Under the pieces are notes generated by a model. The model saw nothing but the letters and a program-made list of their open reading frames with translations. It was not told the origin of the DNA and searched no databases. Made by a program: the position numbers and the translations under genes. DNA of 64,000 nt, taken from positions 170,454,882-170,518,881 of the forward strand of contig CM069433.1 in assembly GCA_035610365.1 (NCBI GenBank), written 5' to 3'. Positions 43,822 to 56,242 of the stretch are shown piece by piece. How positions within the stretch are numbered: position 1 is the stretch's first letter; the number at the start of each line of letters is the position of its first letter. The DNA comes from Aquatica leii (taxonomy: Eukaryota; Arthropoda; Insecta; Coleoptera; Lampyridae).

Positions 43822-44164
43822 GTAAGATTTCTAATATAATATTTATTAATTTTTTGCTTTTTTTGTACGTGACCATCGATCACTGTTTATTGAATTTTGT
43901 GCTCTATTTATAAAAAAATAGTGTTAGCTAAATGAGGACCAAAAGCTTTTTTGATTGTTACTTATTTGTAAACGCCAATTTACAGCAAGTTTATAAACTC
44001 AAAATAAAGTTACTAACTTGTAAAATGTACAGCTGCATTGTAAAATTTTTAGAAGGTAATAACGCTATTGACACTTATATCTTATTATTATGATATATGT
44101 TAAACATTGTGGTGCAACTATTATTTCGACTGACAACTATGGTTGCTACAAACTGACAAAAAAA

Positions 44165-44990
44165 TGGCCTATATACAGTACAAAGTTCGTTTAAAATTTT
44201 TTGTTTGTCGCTATATCACAATAACACATTTGCCCATAGCTCCTGCGTTGCTCATGGTCACATCGACAACAAAAAATTCCAAATATTGTAATACTGTAAT
44301 AAGTTTTCATACTCATTTTGAAAAAAAAGGTTGTAAAAGCTTAAAATAAACTATATTCTGCAAATAGTATATTGTTAAATTAGTTGTATAAACAGTCTAT
44401 TGTTGTACAAGTGTTTGGGGCATGACGAGCAATTATTTGAATTTTTGCGAAAACATTTGGCTTTGGTGATACCAACATTTGTCATCTAAGAAAATTTGTG
44501 CTTAATTTTCAAGATACAGGGTCTCAAAGTTTTACTTTTATTTTTGACTTTTGTCAATTATTCCTCAATAAAACGACATAGCGATTCAACATTACCTATC
44601 GTCGGGTTTTTTAAGGCGAGAAATTACAAATTCACTTACAGTATTAATAGGAAGCGCTACAACGGCACAATAATTTTTACAACTTTAAATTATCAAAACT
44701 TTTTTCAGTTTGGTGTATTTATGTAAATAATAAAAAATATTGATTCTCCAACTTTTATTAGGTAAAAAAGGTGTACTTTGTTCAAGTCCCTAGAACTAAC
44801 CGTTTTCTAGATAACCTTCATTGTAATTTCCAATGCAACAGAATTAATTGTAAAAAATTGAAAGAAAAAATTATTGGTATTCGCGCACAAATAAATAGCA
44901 GGATCAAAAAACAAATCTTTTACATACCTAATTTTCAAAATATTAGTTCTTAAAATGTAAGTCATTCGTAAATGCTCATAAAAATTGTTT
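44165..44990. repeat. Duplicated block Y, right part
   Basis: 44165-44500 matches 27580-27910, and 44855-44990 matches 29790-29935. The parts between are unrelated: the X copy has the non-LTR remnant there. A 60-codon frame at 44771-44953 with several cysteines (NFQCNRINCKK) is not recognised. Confidence 0.65.
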
Positions 44991-45760
44991 AAATTGTACT
45001 TCTCCTGAAGTTAGAAAACCAGCAATAGATAAACAGCTACCAACAAAAAACCGATCAAATTATGAAAAAGGGTATATAGTATTCAATGATTGGCACAAGA
45101 AAAAAAGGTGTTGGTGTTATAGAGAATTTAATGCTAGCATATTTTGAAGAAATAAAGCAAGTGCAAAAAACTGTCTACATTATGAACAACGCATAGCATG
45201 ATAAGATCATGTCTGAGTATATACAGAGATGTTGATATTTATAAATTTGTAAAGCCAAAAGGGTTACTTAAGTGGAAGTCCCATAGCTATCATACGAAGA
45301 AATCTTAAGTAACAGAATTATTCTAGACACACACGCACAGTAGGACGTTGTACGTAGTAGAACATCTTTAAAATTTTCCGCAGTTTTTACATTGGTAAAT
45401 CAGCCGATGATAACAATCACAATGGCGGAGAATCATAGGAACGCAGCGGTCGTTATAAACATTTATCACGTTCCCACCTGTAAAAGTTACATTTACATCG
45501 ACATTTGGATAAAAATTTTGAAGAGGTGCGTCGACTTACTCTCGATGTAAGTATTTTATGTTGTTTGTCTGTTATTTATCAAGATAAATTTGCGGTTATC
45601 ATAATCTTGCCAAGAATTATTTTTGGTTATTTTTCAAATAATCTTGGTACCATGGTCTTAGTCCACAGTGGAACACACCACTCCGGTACACAATGGGACT
45701 CCCACTGTGTACTATACTACTGTTTGACTGAACATTTATAGAATTTTGATCTATTTATCC
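44990..45760. other. No gene recognised
   Basis: Mixed sequence with short frames only. CCACAGTGGAAC and CCCACTGTG near 45664-45700 may belong to the end of the following Tigger element, because similar CACTGTG and ACACAGTGG motifs lie at 47520-47560 behind it. Confidence 0.4.
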
Positions 45761-45761
45761 C

Positions 45762-47345
45762 GTAATTCTAAAGCAGAAGAAGCATCATTGACGAAATATA
45801 TATCATGTTGGGCGAGGGTGGCATATAGTCTAACTTCAAAATTAGTCAAAGAGCTGGGTTTCCAACTAGCAGTTGCAAATAAGAACAAAGTTTCAGACTC
45901 ATGTACAGCCTGAAAGTGGCAGGGAAGACTAGCTACGAGCTTTTCTGAAGAGTAATTAGTTATTCATCCGCCAACCGGAGGGATGCAGCTTTTCCCGCCT
46001 GACTTCCTTTAATAAGCACAATGTCTCGATGTTTCTCAAAAATTTAAAAGATTTAGTGCAAAACAATTTTGCATTAATGGATCCGTCAAGGATATTCAAC
46101 CTAGGTGAAACTGAGACGACAACTGTGCAAAACCCGAAGAAAGTTGTTGCTGAAAAGAGCATTAAGCAGGTATCCTCTTGCACTAGTGCATAACGAGACA
46201 CCCTAGTAACAACGTGTGCTATAATCTGTGCTATTGGAACTTTTCTTTCCCCAGCAATGATATTGCCTTGGAAATATTTCAAGCCGCATATGTTGTCAGG
46301 GACGCTTCCTAGAATTTTAAGCTAGCCACTGCGAGTGGCTGGATGTCTTCAGAGCTATTTTCACAAGTGTTGAATCATTTTATTACCCATTCACACAGAT
46401 CCTATGAGAATTCATCCTTATTGATATTTGACAATCTGTAGGCTCACGTTTTAATTCAATTAGTGGAGAAAGCACGAACAGCATGTATCACCATTATGAC
46501 GCAACTACCTCATTGTAGCCATAAGCTGCAGTAGCTGGATAAAGAGGTCTTCTTCTCGTTCAAAACACCGCTTGTGACGTCTTGTTGCAAAATCATCCAG
46601 GAATACTTTTAACAGTTTATGAAGTTGTTGGACAAGTAAATACAGCACTTGACGCAGCAATCACTCTAGAATATAAAGTTTCAACTTTATAAAATTATCT
46701 GTGACATATAGACCACTGCCAATCCAAATCCCTTTCCAGCTGGAGAACTAACCGCAGTCGCAAATAATGACAATGCCGAAATCAAACCCATCACACCAGC
46801 GCCAAACTCGTCTGGAACCGGTTGTGTTTTTCTCCCGATAAACTTCGTGGTTATCCAAAAACTCTTAAATGAAGAAAATCGGCTATTATGACAAGCACAC
46901 CTGTAAAAAAGGATTTGAAAAAAATGAAGAAAAATAGGCGAAAAAAAAAGAAAGTGGACAAGAAATACTCATTGTTGATTCGGCCTTAGAAACCTATATA
47001 GAAGAGGAGGAAGTTGTATTCAATGAAAGAAAATATGATAACGATGATGAATTCTCTGACCTGCTAGGTTCAGGTTCTTAATTAGAGGATGCAGACGAGG
47101 AAGATTTCTTCCACACAGATCCTATTCCAACGCTTCACTCATAAGTTTTGGTGGTGTTTGAGGGCAAGAAGAACAAGCTCTTCTACGCAAGACAAGTAGT
47201 AGAACAGAAGGAAGATGAGGTAGTCGTTAACTTCTTGAAGAAGTCTAAGAACAATATATTTTTCTTGTGGTGAAGGATGAGACAACTGTTAAAATAAGAA
47301 AAGTAAGAAAAATTTTGTCACAACCAGAAATTTGTAAGAGTTACT
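45762..47345 (+). pseudogene. Tigger/pogo-type (DDE_1) transposase pseudogene
   Basis: Pieces follow in the order of Tigger transposases. LTKYISCWARVAYSLTSK and LGFQLAVANKNK are from the DNA-binding region. SFNKHNVSMFLKNLKDLV and MDPSRIFNLGETETTTVQ follow, then PKKVVAEKSIKQV and RDTLVTTCAIICAIGT. After these come WKYFKPHMLSGTLP, then SGWMSSELFSQVLNHFI, LLIFDNL, LPHCSHKLQ and an ANPNPFPAGE tail. The first catalytic aspartate of the usual FNLDETG is glycine here. The second (LIFDN) and the LDKEVF aspartate near 46535 remain. Many stops and frameshifts. Such proteins cut and paste their element at TA sites. Confidence 0.75.
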
Positions 47346-48655
47346 TTTGCTTTAAACTATAACATCCAACATCTTTGAGATTTGTGTAAGTCACTAACTT
47401 ATGTTGATGTTACTGAATTTAACTAATATCAGAATTGCTTTGTCATATTTGCATTTTTGTTTGAGAAACACATGCATTTCACTACTAAAACTTACTGTCC
47501 CAGTGTTGACCACCCCCATGTCCCACTGTGAACCTGCATTGGTACACAGTGGACATTTGCAGGCCCTTTTTAAAGAAGTTACCACGTCTAACAGCAAAAA
47601 AGTAGAAAGCATGTGAGTTGTTCTTTATATGTCAAATGGATCATGATATAGTAGTATATAGTTGGGAGAAATTGTTAATTTAGTATTTTTCGTCCTATTG
47701 TGTACTACTTTCCCCTACACTAACTTACTCTAAAGGTACGTAGGTGTATTGCAATTTATTCAGCTGGATTTATAGTAGATCTGTTACAATTGAATTGATT
47801 TTCTTATTTTTATTTAAGTTATTCTTACAATGGGTTACACTAGTGTTTGCGGTTGTGACGAATTAATAAAAATGTCGATAGGTGATATTCAATATTAAGA
47901 AGTAATAATAACCGCAACCCTTCCTCACACTAAAACAAATACAAATAGAGTGTTCGTAATTTCAGAATTGTATTAGATAAATTTAATTAAAAAATACAGC
48001 AAACTTTGTTCTAGTGCAGTCCCAACAAAACATTTCTTTGTCGTAATGGACTATATGTATTAAGTTCAATTGGTATAAACACGATTAGTAAAGAGTAAAA
48101 AAAATGTTTTCTTAAAATTAGAAAAACCTGAGCTCTACACTGGACACTGTCTCAAACGTTCTAGTGCAACTCAATTGATTAACCAAGGAAGTGGCTTGAT
48201 AAAAATAAAACAGCATGATGGGTGGAAAAGTTCAGTTGTAGCAGTGCGTTAACTTCCAGTGATGCTTTAACAACCAATTTTCCTTAAACCTACTTATATA
48301 CCCAACATTACGGATATAAATCATACCCACAATGACAATACTTATGGTACATGTACAAGCGTCATGGACAACACCAATTTCAAGCAAAATATAGTTTCAC
48401 GAAGCATGTCTGGCATAACTATTAATCCAACAGACTCATGTACAGTCAACATTAAAATCTTTAATAACACTGGTCTGCATGAAATGACCTCATTTTTATT
48501 TTATTGTTTGCATTTTTTTTTAGAATTTTAACTTATAGCCGTTAAACATCCCAAAGCAGGTAATAAAATTTATACCAAAGTATATGGCAAAAGTTTTGCT
48601 ATAAAATGTATATAGAAACAACAATAATATACAAATATATAAGAACAGTAAAAAA
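47345..48655. other. No gene recognised
   Basis: AT-rich spacer with a CCCCCATGTCCCACTGTG stretch near 47512. Frames of about 70 codons on both strands at 47394-47616 overlap each other and match nothing known. Confidence 0.45.
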
Positions 48656-48659
48656 ATAT

Positions 48660-49909
48660 CAATAAACAGTTAGGAAGATTCACTGCACGACTTCGAATGA
48701 TACGTTCAATGATGATGAAGAGTATTCCGCAAATTTAGTTTCTCGGCAACTTCACTTCCTCACTCAATCGGAATTAAATGATCTTGCCAGGGATTTGCAG
48801 TTACCCAAGACTAAATCTCAGCTTCTAGGATTACGACTTCAACAGTGGAATCTCTTAGAAAAGGGAATAAAAATATCTTCTTACAGGACCAGACAAGCAA
48901 CCCTGAAATGTCTTTTCTCAGAGGATAAAGGTTTAGTGTTCTGCCCTAATGCGAATTTATTGATGACAGAACTACAGACGCCATGTGACCCAGACAAATA
49001 GAGACTGTTTATAGACTCATCAAAAACAAGCTTAAAAGTTGTCTTCTTGGCAAATGGGAATGACTTCCCATCAGTTCCAGTTGCAAACTCTGTTGATATG
49101 AAGGAAACGTACGAAAACATCTTCAGAATCCTTGATAAAATTAGTTATCATGATTATAAGTGGAAACTTTGCGCTGACTTAAAAGTTCTTGCTCTACTCT
49201 CGGGCCTGCAATCAGGATTCACAAAATATTGCTGCTTCCTTTGTGAATGGGATAGCCGAACCCGAGATAAACATTACATCGTACGTGACTGGCCTCTGCG
49301 AGAAAATCTTATTCCTGGTCAGAAAAATGTCGCCCACAATCCTTTGGTTTCGAAGGAAAATATTTACTTACCACCTTTTCACATCAAACTTGGATTGATC
49401 AAGCAGTTTGTGAAAGCAGTGGACAAGACAGTTGGCGCATTTCAATTTTTGAAAACTAAATTTCCTCGTCTTAGCAAAGCTAAAATCAAAGAAGGCGTTT
49501 TTGTTGGTCTCCAGATTAGACAACTCTTCCAAGATTCGACGTTTATTGAACACCTAAATCAAAAAGAAAAACGAGCTTGGCTTACATTTCAAAAGTTTGT
49601 AAGAACTTCCAGGGTAACTACAAAAGTGAAGATTATGTCGCTCACGTCGAGGAACTGCTTTTAGCGTACAAGGACATAGGATGTAACATGTCTCTTAAAG
49701 TTTACTTCCTTCACTCGCATCTGAACTTTTTCCCTGAAAATTTAGGAGCAGTCTCGGATGAACACGGGGAACGGTTCCATCAAGACATAGCTAAGCTGGA
49801 AAAGAGATTTTCAGGAAAGTGGAATGCAATCATTTTGGCGGAGTACTGCTGGTTTTCGAAACGAGAGAGCTGTACCTCAGGGTATAAAAGGAAAGCAAGC
49901 ACCAAGTAA
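48660..49909 (+). pseudogene. Unnamed arthropod transposon-associated ORF with one nonsense codon and one frameshift
   Basis: A single protein can be followed over about 410 codons. It reads HFLTQSELNDLARDLQLP near 48750 and LLGLRLQQWNLLEKG near 48820, then LQTPCDPDK and a TAG at 48999-49001. The next codons, RLFIDSSK, suggest the lost codon was tryptophan. It continues with ANGNDFPSVPVANSVDMKET, LKVLALLSGLQSGFTKYC and FLCEWDSRTRD, IYLPPFHIKLGLIKQFVKA and KAKIKEGVFVGLQIRQL. Near 49590 the frame shifts, and it resumes as KVCKNFQGNYKSEDYV, then YFLHSHLNFFPENLG, GERFHQDIAKLEKRF and LAEYCWFSKRE. I know closely similar repetitive ORFs from other invertebrate genomes but no established function. 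It shares an LLxGLQS...C..C pattern with the minus-strand remnant at 9590-10840. Confidence 0.7.
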
Positions 49910-51935
49910 CGATGAATATCTTTTTATTTATTACTGTTTATAGCTAAAATAGATCTTTTCCCCATTTAAATTAAATTCATGTCCATATATTTATTATTAT
50001 AATAATTATTATAATTATTATTATCGTTAGATAAATAAATTATAATTAATTTATCGAAAAGTGGTAAAATTAGAGATTTGGGGCTCTCTCGAAAATGGTG
50101 GGTGATGGAAGAAAACGGAAGACATATTTGGATTCAGGACGTCATTTTACATAAGAATCACCCGGAATAGTGTCAGGGCTCGATAAAAAATATTTATTTG
50201 CAGACCAGTGTAATTATACAGTCAACTGCAAGTTCCAGGAAAAACGTTAATTTGTTTTTTCTACCGTTTATTAATATTACCCGTTATTACAATATTTGTC
50301 GTTTGGCAGTTCACTTGCGTTTTATTACTCTTTGCTCAGTAAGTGACATTGACGCACATATTGCCAACGGTACAAATTATTTATATAGCTCTAGTCGAAA
50401 TCATAAATGTCGCTATCAAAATATGAATAATGACATTTTTATACACAATTAAATAAAGTATGTAAATACACATAAACTAATATTATTGGTAGCACTAAAA
50501 AAATAGCAAAAACAGTTGTTAATCTTCATCACTTTTAGGTAGACAGGAATCGGTGCATTTTTCTGTTCTGATGTTACCGGGTTATAATTTGTCGTGCCAC
50601 TCCTGATAAACAGAGAGAACTTTTTTACCCTGTTTCTTAGAATTCAAAAGAATTTTTTTTAATATAACTTTTTCATTTACAAAAGTGTTTTGATTTTTGA
50701 CACTGTAACATCTTTGTCAACACACGCAAACCGTTTATAATTTAAAATTTTGAATGTTTTCACATTGTTTTTAATGTTTTTTTTTTCAAATAAGGTTTTA
50801 TAATGGCGTGGTTTACACTTAGAACTTTTTTTGAGGTATTGGAAACCATTGAAAGTCATTGTTCTGGAATGAACGCTTAGTACTTCTTTTTGCATTTCTG
50901 AAGTGCGACTTGCCAGAAACATCTATTGCAAGGCAAGATTGAGTCGCTTCTTTCAGAGAAACAATATGTATAATTTTTTCAAGTCTTTTGGAGATCGTAA
51001 GAAGTGGTAAAAATCTGACCAAAACAAAATGATTACTTTGGCCAGTTAAATAAGTAGTTCACTTTGACCTCAAACGGAATAGTTGTATCTGTGTAGTGTT
51101 TTAAAAACTACATAGTTTAATTGGTTCTTTTATTTGCTGTTATCTAATCAAACATGTACATGCTAGATTTCAGTTGTTAATGAGTAAAAGCATTAGTTGA
51201 AAACCAAATTCTACTAAGAGTAGAAAGCATCCACCACAGCTAAATCTTATACAGGCATATTCTGTTAAAAATCAAAATAGATGCCTTCATTGCTATTATC
51301 GTTTCTGCATAAAATAGTTACTTGCTTTATGTTTTTGTAAAATAAATCAGCTTTTTTCAGACGAACTTTAAGCTCTGTTACAGGTCTGATTTTTTGTAGC
51401 AGCTATTTCAGCTTCAATTTTAGTCAATCACACTTCGCAGCTGTGTTTGATCTTGGCTTTCCAAATTAATAACTAAAACTAGAGCAAACAATTGTTTCAT
51501 TTCCTTTAATTTTTCAAAATTTTTTGGTTTGTAGTTTTGCAGAAAAAGTTAATTTTTTTACCATTAATTCTGGGTTTAAAAATTTCTTAAAATTTTTGTT
51601 TCGGGAATAGTGGGACTTTCTAGTAGGAAACTTTTAGTTTATTTTCTCCTTGCCTTTTTTTAAATTTTTGGTCCCGTGGATTTTCTTCTTTTATCAAGAG
51701 GTAGTGTATTACACGATAGTTTATGATTTGCCACTTTACCAGCAAACACCCTTACAAACAAAAATATCGCAATCATCTGAATGCAATAAAATACAATGTA
51801 ACAATGAATCGAATATTATTTACTTAGGAAACTAAAAAATTGTTTACTTTATAATGAAATGAAACTGCAAGAATCTTCTGGCACTATAACTAAAATAATT
51901 TAAAAACAGCAAAAATCACAATATTAGCTTTTAAA
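49910..51935. other. No gene firmly supported
   Basis: An AT microsatellite-like stretch lies at 49988-50040. Between 51022 and 50540 the minus strand holds overlapping frames that, with one frameshift, could be read as one protein fragment (CLAIDVSGKSHFRNAKRSTK; KKVLSVYQEWHDKL). I do not recognise it. The rest is non-coding AT-rich sequence. Confidence 0.45.
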
Positions 51936-51937
51936 AA

Positions 51938-51980
51938 ACACCGCACGCGTTTGGATAGCTATGCTACTATCATCAGCGGT
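51938..51980 (-). ncRNA. Degenerate hammerhead-like core
   Basis: The minus strand reads CTGATGA, a stem II region with TAGC-ATA-GCTA, then CCAAAC where GAAAC is expected. It resembles the motif at 40143-40182, so a PLE flanking repeat probably lay here. The adjoining element is not recognisable. Confidence 0.3.
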
Positions 51981-52599
51981 CCATTGCAAATGCAATGCAA
52001 TATTATCTTTCCACTATTATAAAAATTACTACTATAATAAAATGTTCCCTAGTAGAAAAATTTGTTTCTGTAATATTACAGCAACGATTTTCAGAATTGA
52101 AAAAATGCTTCAGAATCGTTTCAATTTTGTTACAATTTCGCCAAATGTCCCTCCTTTGTAACGTTTTTACAAATCATAAACATGAATTGATTTAAAAATG
52201 TATTTCAATGATGTCCAGTTTGATTCAGAAAGTTAGTTTCGGAACACTCTTGGATCATTTGTAAAATTAAACATAGTAATACAAAAAAATGTTTCATAAA
52301 ATCGTTTCTGAAACGATTTCAAACATCCCTGTAATTAAATTTTTTGAATCGTTTCTATATAAGTTTTTGTTACACCATAAATGATTTTTCAAAATCATTT
52401 CCAATTGTTTTTGAAGAATAAGAATGATCATTTGTGTGTACGTTGCACATTTAATTAAAAATTGTAAGGAAGATAATATTTTAAATCGTTTTTGTAACGA
52501 TTGCAAATAATACTTTATTGCACATACCGAATCATCTTTAATACATTTCGTAAATATTCTAAAAATTGTTTTTATAATCATATCAAAGTGATTTAACTT

Positions 52600-54236
52600 T
52601 TGCTTTCATAAATGATACTTAAGGGTTCGGAAATTTCCACACTATTTATTCCACAGCCGTAGCATGTACTAAAACACGAATTCTTATAATTTCATGAATC
52701 ATTTATTTTCGAAGAATAGTACCTACCTATATAAAACAATACACTATTATATACTTATTGATTATATTATTTTATCATATAAAACTTTACATAAAGGTGG
52801 TTTTATATATTTCCTAAAGATTACATATTTTAACTTATCATTAACAGAAATGAGTTATAAATGAATTAAAATAAAAAATAAATTATTTAATAAAATATAT
52901 AAATACACAAAGCTAAGTAATTTTTTGGGCATTCGGTAGTTAAAATCGACGCAGATCACAGTTGAAGCCTGTTTTAGATCAGAACGTTTCACTCTTGTTG
53001 TTGCAGAACGGAACCATACGCTAGCTTTCAGTCATCTCCGGAAATAATTTTCGAGCGACAACTATAAAAAATTAATTTACTTTTAGAACTAAATAATACT
53101 ACTAATATAAGTACTAATAATTGCAAATAATATACAGAATAATCAAAACCGTTCATATAGAAATTAACCAAGTGTTTTGTAAAATTGTTTTAAATTTCAA
53201 AATTTAATAAATCCCATTTAATGTTATTTATATGTACACAATAAGAGAGAAACAAGTAACACAACAAATAAATATTACCTGCTTTTAAAAAAATCGAACC
53301 TTAGAAACAGACTTATTTATACAATAGGAATACATTCATGGGAAAACAATGCATATTTTTATGTATAATCCCTTTCTTTGTCGGTAGAACGGATTAGATA
53401 GCTTGAAAATTTGAAAATTTTAGTATGTACGTGACAGAAAAATGAATGTACTGGCCTAAAGGTAGGTAGGTTGGATACCTCTTGAACAAATCCTACAACA
53501 TTTTTTAAATGTATTAGACATAAAGACATAAAATTAAAATAAAATAATTTGCACTGGAAAATTGAGCTTCGAACAAAAGCCATTTGCGTATGACAAATGA
53601 GAAGTTTGATAGATTACCTAATTTAATAAATTAGAAGCAATACTTTTTTTACATTGTACAGCGATGCAGTTGCGAAACTAACGGCCCTGTAAATCCCCCA
53701 ATCTAGGGGTCCCGAACCGTAAAAGGTCCCCAGAACTCCAACGATATGGTGTGAATGTTAAGATAGTCGTCGATGTAAAATTGTTTAAAAAACAAAATAA
53801 AGATGCTTAGTCATGAAGTGGAATGTCTGAATACAATAAATGAGAATAACACATTATTTTTTTAATACTCCGCCTAAGGATAATTAAAATAATGCTGATT
53901 TTTTTCCTAATACTGTTAATAAAATATATTACATAGCTGAAAATATTGAAAATTTGTTTCTCTAAAGTTTCTAAATAAGATTGATAAAGTACAATCCTAT
54001 TCAAATAAACTAAATTGATGAAAAATAAAACAGTATGTATGTATAGTTTTTTCAAAAAAATTATAATTTTTCGATTTCAATTCATCAATTTTTAATTTAA
54101 ATAAGAATGAAAATGAAAAATTACTAAGAGTCTTAATACCCAAATTGCAAAATTATGAATTAATAAAATTGAAAGGTCAAAATAAACACTTGAGGTTTAA
54201 TATTTCACTGCAACATATTTGATAAAAAAAAGGTTT
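52600..54236. other. Interior of foldback-like element 3, no gene
   Basis: AT-rich sequence with short frames only. A less AT-rich patch at 53680-53750 (CTAGGGGTCCCGAACCG) is not identified. Confidence 0.5.
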
Positions 54237-54290
54237 ATATTAGATAAAGATAAAGCTTGGTCTTTTCCAATACTGTATTTTTTTTCTTCA

Positions 54291-54330
54291 CAATTGTTAC
54301 TTTTGCCTTAATGTGCAAACATCGTCAGAA
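54291..54330 (-). ncRNA. Hammerhead-like core, left PLE repeat
   Basis: The minus strand reads CTGACGA, then a stem II with TTTGC, loop ACATTAAG and GCAAA, then GTAAC in place of GAAAC. Confidence 0.4.
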
Positions 54331-54439
54331 GAAATATTACATTAAAATGTCAATTGAGACAAGATGACGTAAAATAATTGAATTAAACAAGCATGATGTA
54401 AAATCAACAATAAAATTTTTCAGATCTACAAACAAATAA

Positions 54440-54840
54440 AATTACAGTCACCTTTAAAATTAAGTTTTTCAGATCTACCAAATTTATATAACAATTTTTC
54501 TCAAACTAAAGTTTCAATATCCGAAATGGAAAAGATTGGAGTCTATAAACTCGTCAGTTCTTGTAAAATGCTCTATATGAGTCAAACTAAGAAGTCTTAA
54601 AAAACCAGATTAAAAAAATCAATAATTCTACAGGATACAATCAAAATTAAATAAAATCCACTTTTGCTCAACACTTATTAAAAAATAACCATACATTCAA
54701 TCTAAACAACTTTTTCCAAATCCAAATTTAATAATTTTAAACGAACTAGAAACGTGTTTTATAATGCAAACTAATGAAAACGAATTAATCAATGATCAAA
54801 AGAAATTCCCATTAAAACTTAATTATAAATCTTTAAAATA
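54440..54840 (+). pseudogene. PLE GIY-YIG endonuclease fragment, fourth family
   Basis: The + strand reads ISEMEKIGVYKLVSSCKMLY then MSQTKKS, a stop, and KTRLKKS. This is the GIY-YIG start with Gly-Val-Tyr in place of Gly-Ile-Tyr and a damaged YIGQT motif (MSQT). Frame-broken pieces of the nuclease end follow (FAQHLLKNNHTF; ILNELETCFIMQTNENELIN) up to a stop near 54840. No polymerase part is left. The context between inverted flanking repeats supports a PLE origin. Confidence 0.65.
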
Positions 54841-54857
54841 ATTCAATTTCATTGTTT

Positions 54858-54893
54858 CAATGTTTTTGCACATTAAGGCAAAAGAAACAATTG
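54858..54893 (+). ncRNA. Hammerhead-like core, right PLE repeat
   Basis: It shows TTTTGC, loop ACATTAAG, GCAAAA and an intact GAAAC, but the CUGANGA part is degraded. Together with the left copy the full core of this family can be recognised. Confidence 0.35.
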
Positions 54894-55657
54894 CCAAGAA
54901 AATTAAAAATAAATTATTGCGAAATACAAAGCTATCTTTATCTAATATTATATTACACTCAATGTTAAAAACATGGATCGATTCATCTTTATAATATTTG
55001 TACTTATTAAAAACGATTAATTAGTACCTCAGTAGCAAAAATGTAAAAATTCATAAATTATATGAATTCCAATAAAAATACTAAACTTACCATTGACATT
55101 ATTAAAAACTTAAGAACACTACACTGCAACAAATGAGTTTTTCTTGATTCTTGTACAGAGATTAAATTTCATTTACTGTCGACAAACTGTAACCTATTTA
55201 AACCTTTTAAAAGCAGGTATACTCTATTGAAAATATTTTTCTTAGAATTGTCAAACAAAACTGTTTAAAAATTCTGTGCACGACAAAATAATATATCAAA
55301 AACGTTTCTACGAATCATTTTTTTGATCATCTAATATGATGATTTTGTATCAACCTACATTGTTACCAGAATGATACTGAATATAATTCAACAATTTATG
55401 TTAAAATGATGTTTTAAAACGATGTTATATTATAAGAAATTCGTTTTACCAAATAATGCTTTATTAACTTTTAGAATTGATCATGAAAACGTTTCGTCTG
55501 CAATACATAAACAATTTTAACTAACTATTTTTTGAATCACTTATTAGTTATTATGGAATTGATTTGGATATACTACAAAACTGTTTTCATGTATAATACC
55601 ATTGCATTAAAGTTGTGACAAATTAAAATGATTTGAAATCATTTTGTTCTACTAGGG

Positions 55658-56242
55658 ATTGTTTCTCTGAATTTTGATGAGGGTTCTGACAGATCAACAT
55701 TAGCATACTTATTATTTATACGCTGTCGTCTACAAAATTAATTAATTAACCTTTAAAATGAAAAATAATATGATCGTACTTTTCTATCGTGGCCTTTGAA
55801 ATAAATGTAGCATATTAGATCCATTAGGATAATTAACTCTATTTTGCATTTTTTAAACTTAAATGTTTGTTGTAAAAATGCAATTTATTTATTACTTTTT
55901 CAATTCGTAAAGCTTCATTTCTAATAATAACATCCATTAATTACAAATTATCTTTAAACATTTAGAAATTCACCTTATTTGCTTTGTAAGTCATATTCAC
56001 ATGTTATACTGTTGCAGCTTCTAAGCAAATAGCTTCGCATACCAACATGTTACTTATCGGAAGAACTTAAAAACATTGCTAACGATTCAGGCTTTTGCAT
56101 AAATAGATTTATTTTATTTAGTGGCTGTAAGAGCAAAATGCAAATAATGATATTTTTTGAACTGATCCAGCTTAGTAACAATTATAATAAGTATATGTAT
56201 ATATATATAAAGTATAATAATGGTCTTAAGTTAGGTACTAAA
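55658..56242. other. No gene recognised
   Basis: AT-rich spacer that includes a TATATATA stretch near 56195. Confidence 0.5.

Larger units (their letters stand above)
41498..44164. other. Insert carrying receptor exon 4, absent from block X
   Basis: Block X is continuous across this point, so 2.7 kb including receptor exon 4 and its conserved upstream blocks either inserted into Y or was cleanly lost from X. No terminal repeats or target duplication are evident at the two edges (about 41498 and 44164). Confidence 0.65.
54237..54952 (+). mobile_element. Short PLE remnant between inverted flanking repeats
   Basis: Inverted repeats at 54237-54320 and 54864-54952 (TTGCACATTAAGGCAAAAG against its reverse complement) flank a GIY-YIG fragment on the + strand. 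Each repeat carries a hammerhead-like core pointing outward. Confidence 0.65.
52047..55657. mobile_element. Foldback-like element 3 with subterminal AATCGTTTCTGAAACGATT repeats
   Basis: The ends are perfect 11-base inverted repeats (CCCTAGTAGAA). The left arm (52047-52600) and right arm (about 55240-55657) contain many irregular copies of AATCGTTT(C/T)TGTAACGATTTCAAA-type sequence. The interior of about 2.6 kb carries a separate PLE remnant (54237-54952) and otherwise no recognisable gene. No target duplication is clear. Organisation and termini resemble elements 34329-35825 and 59652-60903. Confidence 0.6.

Noticed and set aside
45956-46282. 108-codon minus-strand frame
   Set aside because: It is antisense to the Tigger transposase pseudogene, where the + strand carries the family motifs.
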